DNA of 64,000 bases from Pseudomonas maioricensis (lineage in GTDB: Bacteria > Pseudomonadota > Gammaproteobacteria > Pseudomonadales > Pseudomonadaceae), in NCBI RefSeq assembly GCF_022790535.1, contig NZ_LOHG01000001.1, forward strand, positions 32,888-96,887. The letters run 5' to 3'. The notes below the pieces were generated by a model. That model was not told the DNA's origin. It did not search any database and worked only from the letters and a program-made list of their open reading frames with translations. The position numbers and the translations under genes were made by a program. This document shows, piece by piece, positions 36,858-46,184 of the stretch; the first letter of the stretch is position 1; each line of letters opens with the position of its first letter.

Positions 36858-37667
36858 AACGGCTGGATCGCCTTGCCGCACCACACTCATCCTGTTCACC
36901 AGCGGCAACTTTCCGGCCAGCCTGAAAACAGGTGCGGTCGCCTTCAGCCACAGATTACTCGCCACTGCAGCAAACGGCGTGTAATAGCCCCAGCCTAATG
37001 CGAGCAGCGCAATCAGCACGCCGCCAATGTAATCGTCCTGGCCCCAATGAGCGCCCGCGACCAGGCGCGGCATCATGAACAGCAGCGCCAGGCTCCAGAT
37101 CACTACGCGCTGGACAAGTGTGCGGCTGAACACCGACATGAACAGTGCCCAGATCAACAGCACTGAAGCATGGTCGCCAGGAAAACTTTGGCTGGAGCGA
37201 TCCTTGAGCTCCCAGGCTTTTTCCAGATGAGGGAACATTTCACTCAAGCGAATTGCCCCGTCAAGCACCATCGACGGGCTGTCGTGTTGCAGGCTCGAAT
37301 GATCCAGCCATTTGGAGAAGAGCGTACGAATGATCAGCAGCAACAGCAGGATCGAGACAAACCCGAACAGTGCCGCGCGCACCTGGATGGCTTCGAACAC
37401 CCAGTCACCTTTGATCAGCAGGCACAGCAGGATCACGCCGACCACTGCATCAAATGGCCGCATACTGGCAACTGTCCAGATGTCCCGCCACACTACGCTC
37501 TGCTCCAGGGGTTGATTGAGCAGGTGAAATAAACCCTCATCAAACTGGTTAAACAGGGCATGGCCGGTTGGCCACATCCAGATTCCGAGCAGCCCAAGGG
37601 CGACTAAATTGCACAGCACGAGTCGGCTGATGTTCCACTTCGCTTGGAAGAGTGTGGGATAGCCCAT
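36852..37667 (-). CDS. PAP2 family phosphatase, membrane-bound
   Basis: A 271-residue inner-membrane protein with about six hydrophobic segments and the PAP2 active-site motifs: SFPGDHASV (residues about 166-174) and PRLVAGAHWGQDD (near residue 200) with the catalytic His. This superfamily removes phosphate from lipids such as undecaprenyl diphosphate, phosphatidate or lipid A. The conserved first K-x6-RP motif is not obvious, so substrate is open. Its stop codon lies inside a REP arm. It is divergent from hslO. Confidence 0.85.
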   Translation of the reverse strand: MGYPTLFQAKWNISRLVLCNLVALGLLGIWMWPTGHALFNQFDEGLFHLLNQPLEQSVVWRDIWTVASMRPFDAVVGVILLCLLIKGDWVFEAIQVRAALFGFVSILLLLLIIRTLFSKWLDHSSLQHDSPSMVLDGAIRLSEMFPHLEKAWELKDRSSQSFPGDHASVLLIWALFMSVFSRTLVQRVVIWSLALLFMMPRLVAGAHWGQDDYIGGVLIALLALGWGYYTPFAAVASNLWLKATAPVFRLAGKLPLVNRMSVVRQGDPAVL

Positions 37668-37768
37668 AAAATGGCCCTCATCTACATGGCAAGACGCACC
37701 CCTAGGGCGCTAAACCGCGCTTTATAGCGGCTTGTCATCACTTTGTCATCAATTCAGATACCTTCCCA

Positions 37769-38662
37769 ATGACTGATATCGACTACACCCAGCGCTTCAT
37801 TTTCGACGAGAGCGACGTTCGCGGTGAGCTGGTCGCGCTTGAACGCAGCTATGCAGAAGTGCTGGCCAAGCACCCGTATCCGGAGCCTGTCGCGCAACTT
37901 CTGGGCGAACTGCTGGCGGCGGCAGCTCTGCTGGTCGGCACGTTGAAATTCGACGGTTTGTTGATTCTTCAGGCACGTTCCAGTGGTGCGGTGCCATTGC
38001 TGATGGTCGAGTGCTCCAGCGAGCGCGAGCTGCGCGGCATTGCCCGTTACGATGAGTCGCTGATCACCCCCGGCGCCGGTCTGCAGGACCTGATGCCTGA
38101 CGGCTCACTGGCCATGACCATTGATCCGCGCCAGGGCAAGCGCTATCAGGGCATTGTTGCTCTGGATGGTGTCGACCTTTCCGAAAGCCTGTCGAGCTAC
38201 TTTGTGATGTCCGAGCAACTGGGCACACGCTTCTGGCTAAAGGCTGACGGGCATCGCGCACGTGGTTTGCTGCTGCAGCAACTGCCCGTGGCACATCAAC
38301 CCGATCCCGAAGAGCGCGATGCTACCTGGGAGCACGTCACCACGCTGGCCAGCACCCTGACCGCCGAAGAATTGCTGAGTCTGGACAACCAGACCGTCCT
38401 GCATCGTCTGTTTCACGAAGACCCTGTGAGAATGTTTGACGTTCAGCCGCTATGCTTCCGTTGCAGTTGCTCTCGGGAACGTTCAGCCAATGCGCTGGTC
38501 AGTCTTGGACTGGAAGATGCGCAGCAACTGGTTATCGAGCATAACGGTACGGTCGAGATCGACTGTCAATTCTGCAACCAACGCTATCTTTTCGATGCCA
38601 CTGATATCGCCCAGCTGTTCGCTGGCGGTGGCGTTGATTCGCCATCTGATACGCGTCACTAA
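37769..38662 (+). CDS. hslO: Redox-regulated chaperone Hsp33
   Basis: A 297-residue cytoplasmic holdase activated by oxidation. The four zinc-binding cysteines are in the C-terminal part, as CSC within [10 protein letters not shown] and CQFC within DCQFCNQRY. The N-terminal domain includes the [20 protein letters not shown] segment. Length fits the family. It is followed by pckA 178 bases downstream, the usual Pseudomonas order. Confidence 0.95.
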   Translation: MTDIDYTQRFIFDESDVRGELVALERSYAEVLAKHPYPEPVAQLLGELLAAAALLVGTLKFDGLLILQARSSGAVPLLMVECSSERELRGIARYDESLITPGAGLQDLMPDGSLAMTIDPRQGKRYQGIVALDGVDLSESLSSYFVMSEQLGTRFWLKADGHRARGLLLQQLPVAHQPDPEERDATWEHVTTLASTLTAEELLSLDNQTVLHRLFHEDPVRMFDVQPLCFRCSCSRERSANALVSLGLEDAQQLVIEHNGTVEIDCQFCNQRYLFDATDIAQLFAGGGVDSPSDTRH

Positions 38663-38772
38663 TTACGCACGGATAACGCCTCACTACATGCTGTGGGCAG
38701 CGGTGAGGCAGTTCTGACGGGAGGCCTACCAATCTTGGGCTTTTCTGGCATAATCCGGCCCACTTTTCCGCT

Positions 38773-38800
38773 GTAGTAGTGGTTGTTTTTTTACTACAAA
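38773..38800 (+). promoter_or_regulatory. Small hairpin in the pckA leader
   Basis: TGTAGTA and TACTACA can pair across an 11-base T-rich loop about 40 bases before the pckA start. It may affect leader folding; no known riboswitch fits. Confidence 0.35.
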
Positions 38801-38840
38801 ACCGTTTGGAGCACTCGGCCACTGGCCGACGGGGACCCTC

Positions 38841-40385
38841 ATGACTCAAACCAATAACGCTGTGTACACCGATCTGAGCATCGACGACCTGGTCAAGCAA
38901 GCGCTTGCCCGCGGCGAAGGCGAACTTTCCGACACTGGCGCTCTGGTTGTGAGAACAGGCCATCGTACTGGCCGTTCGCCGGTCGATCGTTTCATCGTTG
39001 AAGAGCCTACTACTCAGGATGCAATCGCCTGGGGCCCGATCAACCGCAAGTTCCCGGCTGACAAATTCGACGCACTGTGGGATCGCGTTGAAGCGTTCAA
39101 CAACGCGCAAGAGCATTTCGTTTCACACGTACATGTAGGTGCTGCAGAAGACCACTACCTGGCTGTGAAAATGACCACTCAGACTGCCTGGCAGAACATG
39201 TTTGGCCGTTGCCTCTTCATTAATCCGGCCCAGTACAACCCGGCTGGCCGCGAGGAGTGGCAGGTTCTCAACGTTGCCAACTTCGAATGCGTTCCAGAGC
39301 GTGACGGCACCAACTCCGACGGTTGCGTGATCCTCAACTTCGCGCAAAAGAAAGTTCTGATCGCTGGCATGCGTTACGCCGGTGAAATGAAGAAAGCCAT
39401 GTTCTCCGTGCAGAACTTCCTGCTGCCAGCCGCTGACGTGCTGCCAATGCACTGTGCTGCCAACATCGGCGAAGAGGGTGATGTAACCCTGTTCTTCGGT
39501 CTGTCCGGTACCGGTAAAACTACTCTGTCCGCTGATGAAAGCCGTTACCTCATTGGTGACGACGAGCACGGCTGGGGTGAAGGCGTAGTGTTCAACATCG
39601 AAGGCGGTTGCTATGCCAAGTGCATCGACCTGTCCGAGAAGAACGAGCCTGTCATCTGGAAAGCGATCAAGCACGGCGCTGTGCTGGAAAACGTCGTGAT
39701 CGACGAGACCACTAAGCACGCCGACTATGCCGACGTCAGCCTGACTCAGAACAGCCGCGCCGCTTACCCGTTGGAGCACGTTGCCAAGCGTTCCGAGAAA
39801 AACCTCGGTGGCGAGCCAAACGCTGTGATCTTCCTGACTTGCGACCTGACCGGCGTGCTGCCGCCAGTGTCGATCCTCAGCGAAGAGCAAGCGGCTTACC
39901 ACTTCCTGTCGGGTTACACCGCACTGGTTGGCTCCACTGAAATGGGGTCGGGCAGCGGCATCAAGTCGACCTTCTCCACCTGCTTCGGCGCACCGTTCTT
40001 CCCGCGTCCGGCTGGCGAATACGCAGAGCTGCTGATCAAGCGCATCCGCGGTTTCGGCTCCAAGGTCTATCTGGTTAACACCGGCTGGACTGGCGGCGGC
40101 TACGGCGTTGGCAAGCGCTTCAACATCCCGACCACTCGTGGTGTGATTGCAGCTATTCAGAGCGGCGCACTGATCGGCGCAGCCACCGAGCACCTGGACA
40201 CCATCAACCTCGACGTGCCACTGGCCGTACCGGGCGTTGAAACCGAGCTGCTCAACCCACGCAACACCTGGGCTGACAAAGCTGCTTACGATGAGGCTGC
40301 CAAAGCACTGGCCGGTCTGTTCATCGAGAACTTCAAGAAGTTCGAAGTAAGCGACGCAATCAAGGCAGCGGGTCCGCAGTTGTAA
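38841..40385 (+). CDS. pckA: Phosphoenolpyruvate carboxykinase (ATP)
   Basis: A 514-residue gluconeogenic enzyme converting oxaloacetate and ATP to PEP, CO2 and ADP. The kinase-1a loop [15 protein letters not shown], the Mg/Mn-binding LIGDDEHGW and the substrate segments [10 protein letters not shown] and YNTGWTGG-like [15 protein letters not shown] are present. It is a single-gene unit with its own terminator. The long opposite-strand open frame across it is a by-product of its codon use. Confidence 0.97.
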   Translation: MTQTNNAVYTDLSIDDLVKQALARGEGELSDTGALVVRTGHRTGRSPVDRFIVEEPTTQDAIAWGPINRKFPADKFDALWDRVEAFNNAQEHFVSHVHVGAAEDHYLAVKMTTQTAWQNMFGRCLFINPAQYNPAGREEWQVLNVANFECVPERDGTNSDGCVILNFAQKKVLIAGMRYAGEMKKAMFSVQNFLLPAADVLPMHCAANIGEEGDVTLFFGLSGTGKTTLSADESRYLIGDDEHGWGEGVVFNIEGGCYAKCIDLSEKNEPVIWKAIKHGAVLENVVIDETTKHADYADVSLTQNSRAAYPLEHVAKRSEKNLGGEPNAVIFLTCDLTGVLPPVSILSEEQAAYHFLSGYTALVGSTEMGSGSGIKSTFSTCFGAPFFPRPAGEYAELLIKRIRGFGSKVYLVNTGWTGGGYGVGKRFNIPTTRGVIAAIQSGALIGAATEHLDTINLDVPLAVPGVETELLNPRNTWADKAAYDEAAKALAGLFIENFKKFEVSDAIKAAGPQL

Positions 40386-40402
40386 TTCGGACTGGTTGAA
40401 TA

Positions 40403-40432
40403 AAAACCGCCCCATTGGGGCGGTTTTTTTAG
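40403..40432 (+). terminator. Intrinsic terminator after pckA
   Basis: AAAAACCGCCCC-ATT-GGGGCGGTTTTTTT forms a strong stem and T run 18 bases after the pckA stop. It may also end transcripts of the convergent hydrolase gene. Confidence 0.92.
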
Positions 40433-40474
40433 TTGAAAAGTAGCCGTATTTAATCAGCCCGGTTTCAATTTGAC

Positions 40475-41605
40475 TCAATGAATATGGCTGTAGGCATCAT
40501 TACCTTTGGCCAGTGAAGCGGATAAGCCTGCCTGAGGTGCGAACGTTTTACCGGTTAATGAGGAAAAATTAGCTCCTTTATCGCCATGACTGACATAACG
40601 CTCATCCTTACTGGACTCTGTCAGTACGGTATATGAAATCTTGCGCATCGCTATGAATTTGGATTCATGCATAACAATACTTTGATGCAGGCGACTGATT
40701 TCAGCTGCAGACAAGTTCAGCTTTTTGCCGAGAAGCGTGCCCCAGCGTGTCAGGCATACTTCTGCATAGTGTCTGACCAGATTGCCAGCTTCTGTTAAAG
40801 AACCCGGTCCGTCGGAGCCTTTGAGGGAGGCATTGCCGACCAAAGTTGCATGTCGACCAGCCATTGGATAAATACTGACCTTGGTTGCTGGATCAGTCTT
40901 CGGGATAACGCAGGCGAAGCCTTTTGATCTTTCATCCCGAGCGAAAAAACCGACGTATTCTTTGACGTTTTTCCCTAAGCTGACCTTTTCGAGCTGAAAG
41001 TTCCCAGTGCCCGGCACTGGATCCACCGCGAAAATGTTGACCGGAATATTACGCAGAGCCGGATCGCCCGCCATGGCGTTCGCCAGCATGTGGCAACTGA
41101 CACCACCACGGCTCCAACCTACCAGATTGACCTGAGACGGGATGAGCCCGCCCTTGCGGAAGGTTTTGATGATTTTTTCTTGCAGGTCTTGCTGACTAAT
41201 TTTGCGGGTGCCGTAATCATAGTGCCGCCACAGCCATGACCCTTCTGTTTCAACATCCTGAATCGGTACGCCCGATGCTTTCAACTTGTTGTATTCAGCC
41301 TCTGTCAGCTTGGTTCGTTTCCAGTCTGCCTTGCCTTTGATAAGGTTTACTGCATGTTGAACATTTTCATACCAGCCTTTACCAAACGCCGTGCCCGTCC
41401 ATCCGTAACCTTTAGGTTCAGTGAACAGCTCATCTGCTTGTAAATTGCCACTGCCGGGGCCATCAATAACAATCCAGTCAGCGAACTCTCTGCTGGTCAT
41501 GTTAGCGGCCAGAGTCGAGACTAATTCTCCGCTCCAGTAGTTGTCATTCAGGGTGTCGTATTTGGTAGAGCCTGTGCCGCAAAAGAATATCGTAACTACA
41601 CTCAT
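40475..41605 (-). CDS. Alpha/beta hydrolase of unknown role, lipase-effector-like
   Basis: A 376-residue protein beginning MSVVTIFFCGTGSTKYD, an oxyanion-type FFxGTG start like that of DUF2235/Tle1-type hydrolases. A nucleophile elbow VGWSRGGVS places Ser at residue 165; FAVDPVPG (Asp195) and MAGRHATLVG (His252) are the likely triad partners. There is no signal peptide or membrane segment. GGAGG precedes the ATG by 7 bases. The gene is visibly richer in A+T than its neighbours, suggesting acquisition. It stands alone, with no T6SS structural, adaptor or obvious immunity gene beside it. A type VI phospholipase effector or an intracellular lipase are both possible; neither is shown. Confidence 0.72.
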   Translation of the reverse strand: MSVVTIFFCGTGSTKYDTLNDNYWSGELVSTLAANMTSREFADWIVIDGPGSGNLQADELFTEPKGYGWTGTAFGKGWYENVQHAVNLIKGKADWKRTKLTEAEYNKLKASGVPIQDVETEGSWLWRHYDYGTRKISQQDLQEKIIKTFRKGGLIPSQVNLVGWSRGGVSCHMLANAMAGDPALRNIPVNIFAVDPVPGTGNFQLEKVSLGKNVKEYVGFFARDERSKGFACVIPKTDPATKVSIYPMAGRHATLVGNASLKGSDGPGSLTEAGNLVRHYAEVCLTRWGTLLGKKLNLSAAEISRLHQSIVMHESKFIAMRKISYTVLTESSKDERYVSHGDKGANFSSLTGKTFAPQAGLSASLAKGNDAYSHIH

Positions 41606-41772
41606 GAGAAACCTCCGTGTTTGATGAGTATGGAGCAGATTAGAAGAGTATTTCTACTGGTGCTCAAGTGCGTTGTTACTTAATGTTGTTGGCTGTCCGG
41701 TTTAACTGGATATCGCTGCTGGCAGATGGGCCTCATCAAACAAATCAAAACAATTTTATTTGTAATGACGCT

Positions 41773-41846
41773 TGTAGGCGCTGCCGCAGGCTGCGAAAGC
41801 ATTCTTTCTGATACATCGCTATCGCAGCCTGCGGCAGCGCCTACAG
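41773..41846. repeat. REP pair, family C
   Basis: Arms GCGCTGCCGCAGGCTGCGA and its complement enclose about 25 bases. It lies between the start of the hydrolase gene and the 3' end of the unknown membrane-anchored gene. Confidence 0.87.
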
Positions 41847-41870
41847 GGTTGTATTTCATTCAGCTTTGTA

Positions 41871-42692
41871 CTACCCCGCCTCAAACGTCCTGTTCGCCTC
41901 GCAATAGCGTTCCTGAGTCTGCTTGCTTTGTTCATCCCGGTCTCTGGCGGCGCGTTTGGTCCATTCCAGGCAGGATTCCTTGAAGAACACGACGGCAGCG
42001 CGGCGGCATTCGCGCTTTTCGACGCTGCCTTTGCTGAAGTTCATGCACACACTGCTGTTGTCGACGCGGTTATTGAGCACTCGAAAATCCGCGTGATAAC
42101 GACTGCGACTGTCCACGGCGCGAAAGCTGACACTTGCGACGCTGTAGGCTCTTGTTGACCGTTCAGAATGAGGGCGGGAGAGGTCTGATTTGAAGTCCGC
42201 CATGTAGCTGGATGACACCATACCTTTGGCTGGCTCGCGCTCGGTAGGCCGTGGCACTTGGCCGAAGCGACAATTGAGGACATTTTCGTCGATCACGTTG
42301 CCATTTTTCATGCATTCATCAAGCGGCTGGGCACTTGGGGGTGGTAGTTCTCGTCTGACCACGTTAGGGCCAAGATACGGCTCGGCTGCCGAAGCTGGAA
42401 CGGACTGTGGCGGGGTTTCGATCAAGGCTTGCGCAGGTTCAGGCGCGACGGCAGCCTGCTCGATTATTGGTCGAGGTGCGGCTGGAAGCGGTGTTGCCCG
42501 AGGAAAAAGCAGATAGGCACCTAATCCTGCTATGGCCAACGGAATAACCAGCGACGAGTAGCCGCGACCCTTCGTGCGGTTTACAGGTCTGCGTTTACCC
42601 GGATGGGCGCCCAATACGATATCGACCTTGCCGGGCGTAAGGCGCTCTATGTGGGTAAGCCCATCGTCGCGTGGTGGGTCGCGGGAGTCCAT
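41871..42692 (-). CDS. Membrane-anchored protein of unknown function with cysteine-rich C-terminal part
   Basis: A 273-residue protein. Residues 1-45 are polar and basic, one hydrophobic segment follows (about 46-62, LVIPLAIAGLGAYLLF), then a proline/alanine-rich linker (63-110) and a C-terminal domain with six cysteines (among them DECMKNG, LNCRFGQ, SVCMNF and ESCLEW). This predicts a bitopic inner-membrane protein with a periplasmic domain. The ATG at 42692 has AGGAACAGGA upstream and is preferred over an ATG six codons earlier. I do not recognise a family. Confidence 0.65.
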   Translation of the reverse strand: MDSRDPPRDDGLTHIERLTPGKVDIVLGAHPGKRRPVNRTKGRGYSSLVIPLAIAGLGAYLLFPRATPLPAAPRPIIEQAAVAPEPAQALIETPPQSVPASAAEPYLGPNVVRRELPPPSAQPLDECMKNGNVIDENVLNCRFGQVPRPTEREPAKGMVSSSYMADFKSDLSRPHSERSTRAYSVASVSFRAVDSRSRYHADFRVLNNRVDNSSVCMNFSKGSVEKRECRRAAVVFFKESCLEWTKRAARDRDEQSKQTQERYCEANRTFEAG

Positions 42693-42877
42693 TCCTGTTC
42701 CTTTCGCCATGATGAAGACACTGCGTGATGGGCAAGAGGTTAAACCGGGTAAATAGCCTTTTGCTAGTAGCCCTTGCCTGTATCCTTATTCATTTTTGTA
42801 ATGCTTTGGTTGTTTTCTGACCAGGCTGACCGCGCTAAGGTCTCGCACCTTGGTCGAGGTCAACGGAGTGGCAGCTT

Positions 42878-44815
42878 ATGTACAAGCGTCTTGAGCAGGT
42901 TTTCGGGTATTCAGAGTTTCGTCCGGGGCAGGAGGCGGCCATCAGTGCGGTATTGGCAGGCCGCTCTGCAGCGGCGATTTTCCCGACGGGGTCGGGTAAG
43001 TCACTGTGTTACCAACTGCCCGCGCTGATGCTTCCGCACCTGACATTAGTGGTATCGCCGTTGCTGGCGCTGATTCAGGATCAGTTGGCGTTTTTACAGC
43101 ACCACGGTATTTCGGCAGCCAGTATCGATTCAGCGCAGAGCCGTGATGAGGTTGCGCAGGTCATGGCTCGGGCGCGCTCAGGTGAGCTGAAGATCCTGAT
43201 GATTTCCGTGGAGCGGTTGAAGAATGAGCGCTTTCGCCACTTTATCTCGCAAGTGCCGATTTCCTTGTTGGTAGTAGACGAAGCGCACTGTATCTCTGAA
43301 TGGGGCCATAACTTTCGGCCTGACTATCTCAAGCTTCCGGACTACCAGCGCGAATTCAATATCCCTCAGGCGTTGCTGCTCACTGCCACCGCCACGCCGC
43401 AGGTCATTGACGACATGCAGGCCAAGTTCGCCATCGAGCCGCAGGACGTGGTAACTACAGGGTTCTATCGCTCCAACCTGAATCTGTGGGTCGAACCTGT
43501 GACAGGGTGGGACAAGCGACGGCGACTGGTGGAGTGGCTGGGCGCCAAGCCCGATCAACCGACGATCGTCTATGTCACGCTGCAGAAAACCGCCGAGTAC
43601 ACCGCTGTGCACCTGGCGCAGAACGGTATTGCGGCCAGTGCTTATCACGCCGGGTTGCCCCACGATCAGCGCGAGTCTATCCAACGACAGTTCATGGATG
43701 GCGAACTCAATTGCATCGTGGCAACCATTGCCTTCGGCATGGGCATCGACAAGAGCGATATCCGCAACGTGGTGCATTTCGATCTGCCCAAATCCATTGA
43801 GAACTACAGCCAGGAAATCGGCCGCGCCGGGCGTGACGGCGCTCCCTCTGATTGCCTTGTGTTGGCCAATCGCGACAGCCTCAATGTGCTGGAAAACTTC
43901 GTCTACGGCGATACGCCGGAGTTGTTCGGCATTCGTTATGTCCTTGAAGATTTACTGGATGCTGGCCCGCAAGGGCAGTGGGAGTTTTTGCTTGGACCGC
44001 TGGCGGAGCAGGCCAATATTCGCCAACTACCGCTGAAAACCTTGTTGGTGCAACTGGAGCTGCGCGGCATTATCGCGCCACGCTATGCGTATTTTGCGGA
44101 ATACCGCTTCAAGTTCCTGATCGAGCCGGAGGCGCTGGTGCAGCGTTTCGAAGGGGAGCGTCGGCAGTTTGTAGACGCTTTGGTTGCGACGTCCACGCGG
44201 GCGCGAACCTGGGCGACGGTGGATTTCGATGCGATGTATCAGCAGTACCAGGCTGAGCGTGGGCGGGTGGTGACGGCGCTGGACTACTTTCAGGAGAAAG
44301 GCTGGATCGAGCTGGAAAGCAAGCAGATGACTGAGGTCTACAGCCTGCTCGTCACCGATTTTGATGTTCAGGCGCTTAGTGTCGAGCTGCATGAGTATTT
44401 CAGCGAGCATGAGACCTCGGAGGTTAAGCGGATCCATGCGATGCTTGAACTGTTCGCCAGTGAGCAATGTTTAAGCAGTCGGCTGGCGGATTACTTCGGT
44501 GATCACAAGGCGCCACGCCGCTGTGGACATTGTTCGGTATGTGCCGGGCAGGTTGCGCGGCTGCCGGAGCCTCCTGCGTTGGCACCGCTGGAAGCGCAGA
44601 GCTTCGAGCAGTTGTGCGGTGCGTTCATCCTCAAACATCAGGAGTACAGAGACCACGTTCCGAGTGCCGATTGCGTGACTCGATTCCTGTGTGGCATCAG
44701 CGTGCCGTTGTTTACCAAACTCAAGGCGCGAGGGATACCTGGATTTGGTCAGTTGGAGGATTATCCGTATGCGGCGGTGAGGGATTGGGTGCGGGTTAAT
44801 ATCCACTCTGAATAG
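42878..44815 (+). CDS. RecQ-family DNA helicase with non-standard C-terminal layout
   Basis: A 645-residue superfamily 2 helicase. Core motifs: Walker A PTGSGKS (36-42), DEAH (134-137), LTATATPQ (168-175) and GRAGRDG (315-321). Two winged-helix-like segments seem to follow (about 345-500), and the zinc cysteines of RecQ occur only afterwards, at 531, 549, 552 and 555 (CGHCSVC). In E. coli RecQ the zinc site comes directly after the core, near residues 380-403, before the winged helix. The last 75 residues (SFEQLCGAFILKHQEY onwards) resemble an HRDC-like region only weakly. It is therefore a RecQ relative rather than the standard RecQ. It is a single-gene unit. Confidence 0.86.
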   Translation: MYKRLEQVFGYSEFRPGQEAAISAVLAGRSAAAIFPTGSGKSLCYQLPALMLPHLTLVVSPLLALIQDQLAFLQHHGISAASIDSAQSRDEVAQVMARARSGELKILMISVERLKNERFRHFISQVPISLLVVDEAHCISEWGHNFRPDYLKLPDYQREFNIPQALLLTATATPQVIDDMQAKFAIEPQDVVTTGFYRSNLNLWVEPVTGWDKRRRLVEWLGAKPDQPTIVYVTLQKTAEYTAVHLAQNGIAASAYHAGLPHDQRESIQRQFMDGELNCIVATIAFGMGIDKSDIRNVVHFDLPKSIENYSQEIGRAGRDGAPSDCLVLANRDSLNVLENFVYGDTPELFGIRYVLEDLLDAGPQGQWEFLLGPLAEQANIRQLPLKTLLVQLELRGIIAPRYAYFAEYRFKFLIEPEALVQRFEGERRQFVDALVATSTRARTWATVDFDAMYQQYQAERGRVVTALDYFQEKGWIELESKQMTEVYSLLVTDFDVQALSVELHEYFSEHETSEVKRIHAMLELFASEQCLSSRLADYFGDHKAPRRCGHCSVCAGQVARLPEPPALAPLEAQSFEQLCGAFILKHQEYRDHVPSADCVTRFLCGISVPLFTKLKARGIPGFGQLEDYPYAAVRDWVRVNIHSE

Positions 44816-44816
44816 T

Positions 44817-44889
44817 TGTAGGAGCTGCCGAAGGCTGCGAGCGCTGTGTGTCAGACCAATATCTTCACAGCCTTCGGCAGCTCCTACAG
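44817..44889. repeat. REP pair, family C
   Basis: Arms GAGCTGCCGAAGGCTGCGA and complement enclose about 25 bases, directly after the recQ-like stop codon and 27 bases before the next gene. Confidence 0.88.
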
Positions 44890-44915
44890 ATGCCAACTTA
44901 CGACAAGAGAGCTCT

Positions 44916-45347
44916 ATGACCAACACAACCCCGCAACGCACTGAATACCGCCACTTCCAGGCCATCACCACGCGTTGGCACGACAACGATATCTACGGCC
45001 ATGTGAACAACGTGACCTACTACAGCTTTTTCGACAGCGCAGTGAATACCTACCTGATCGAGCGCGGCGGGCTGGATATTCATGACGGTTCGGTTGTGGG
45101 GTTCGTGGTGAGTTCTTCGTGTGATTACTTCGCGTCCATTGCCTATCCCGACCTGATTGAGGTCGGCTTGCGGGTTGCGAAGCTGGGCAACAGCTCGGTG
45201 CAGTACGAGCTTGCGGTGTTCAGGGCAGGCGAAGATGAGGCCTGTGCGGCGGGGCGTTTCGTTCATGTGTTTGTCGACAGGGCGTCGAATCTGCCGGTAT
45301 CCATCCCTGAAACGCTACGCGAGGCGCTGCAGGTTTTAGCGGTGTGA
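44916..45347 (+). CDS. YbgC/4HBT-type acyl-CoA thioesterase
   Basis: A 143-residue hotdog thioesterase with the conserved WHDNDIYGHVNNVTYYSFFD motif, whose Asp is catalytic in the 4-hydroxybenzoyl-CoA thioesterase group. The rest (SSSCDYFASIAYPDLIEVGL) is typical. It lies on the same strand as the recQ-like gene but is separated by a REP pair. Substrate unknown. It is convergent with the glycine-zipper gene. Confidence 0.9.
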   Translation: MTNTTPQRTEYRHFQAITTRWHDNDIYGHVNNVTYYSFFDSAVNTYLIERGGLDIHDGSVVGFVVSSSCDYFASIAYPDLIEVGLRVAKLGNSSVQYELAVFRAGEDEACAAGRFVHVFVDRASNLPVSIPETLREALQVLAV

Positions 45348-45403
45348 AAACAACACTGGCCGCTTCATGGGCGGCCAGTGTGCTTGTCAGGTCAATACGT
45401 CAC

Positions 45404-45865
45404 TCAACGATGACGGTAGTGGTGTTTGTTCTTGCGATGGCCATGAGCGTGTCCGCGCGGACCACGGTCACCGCGATAGCGACGGTTATCACGATCATCG
45501 GCACGGCTTTCGTTGCCCATGTAGTTACCCAGCGCGCCACCAGCACCGCCGCCTGCGGCTGCTCCGACCAGGCTGCCTGTGTTACCGCCAACGCTGCGAC
45601 CAATGACGTTACCGCCCGCAGCGCCCAGACCGCCGCCGATGGCTGCTTCTGTACGATTGCGACGGTCGGCACCGACGGCAGCGCCACCTGCGCCACCCAG
45701 GCCTGCGCCGATCGCTGCGCCTGTGCTGCCGCCAAGCTGTTGGCCGACAACCGAACCGAGTACCCCACCCAATGCACCGCCCACGCCCGACTCAACCGTA
45801 CCGCCTGCTGAGGCGAGACCACTGGCCAGAGTGAGTGACAACAACAGAATCGAGGAATACTTCAT
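45404..45865 (-). CDS. Glycine-zipper exported protein
   Basis: A 153-residue protein with a signal peptide (about residues 1-21, ending ASA/GG) and three glycine-zipper repeats of the form GGALGGVLGSVVGQQLGG, GAAIGAGLGGAGGAAVG and LVGAAAGGGAGGALG. The tail is Arg/His-rich (DRDNRRYRGDRGPRGHAHG...). Glycine zippers pack helices in membranes; proteins of this type (YMGG-like, OmpA-associated) act in the envelope with no defined role. The ATG at 45865 follows TTGAGG; an upstream in-frame ATG would remove the signal peptide from the N-terminus. Confidence 0.8.
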   Translation of the reverse strand: MKYSSILLLSLTLASGLASAGGTVESGVGGALGGVLGSVVGQQLGGSTGAAIGAGLGGAGGAAVGADRRNRTEAAIGGGLGAAGGNVIGRSVGGNTGSLVGAAAGGGAGGALGNYMGNESRADDRDNRRYRGDRGPRGHAHGHRKNKHHYRHR

Positions 45866-46025
45866 GCAATGAACCTCAAAGGGATGACGGCGCCGATCCT
45901 GAGGTTCTGCGGGGGTTGTGGCAACGCAAATCCGACGAGTAACACGACTGGTACACAAATAGCTAAGTTACTGTTTTTACTAAGGAACTTAACTCTGTTT
46001 TGATAGTCTGAGTTTACTTGATCAA

Positions 46026-46057
46026 GGCCCGTTTTTCGCGAAACGGGCCTTTTTTGT
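46026..46057 (+). terminator. Orphan intrinsic terminator on the plus strand
   Basis: AAGGCCCGTTT-TTCGCG-AAACGGGCCTTTTTT is a strong stem with T run. No plus-strand gene ends near it: the nearest stops 680 bases upstream. It may end a small RNA that starts within about 45870-46000. The minus strand lacks a T run. Confidence 0.8.
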
Positions 46058-46073
46058 TCATGGGTTTGGGCTC

Positions 46074-46147
46074 TGTAGGAGCTGCCGCAGGCTGCGATTG
46101 CATCATCACTGACACAACGGATTCGCAGCCTTCGGCAGCTCCCACAG
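46074..46147. repeat. REP pair, family C
   Basis: Arms GAGCTGCCGCAGGCTGCG and complement enclose about 25 bases. Together with the orphan terminator it fills the 319-base gap between the glycine-zipper gene and the oxidoreductase gene. Confidence 0.88.
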
Positions 46148-46184
46148 AGGTAGTGTGTTCCTCTGGGATCAGGCTAGACCCTAA

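Noticed and set aside
39123..40478. Long minus-strand open frame (451 codons) opposite pckA
   Set aside because: It lies wholly opposite a clear pckA gene, has no family motif, and long antisense frames are expected from codon bias in this G+C-rich genome.
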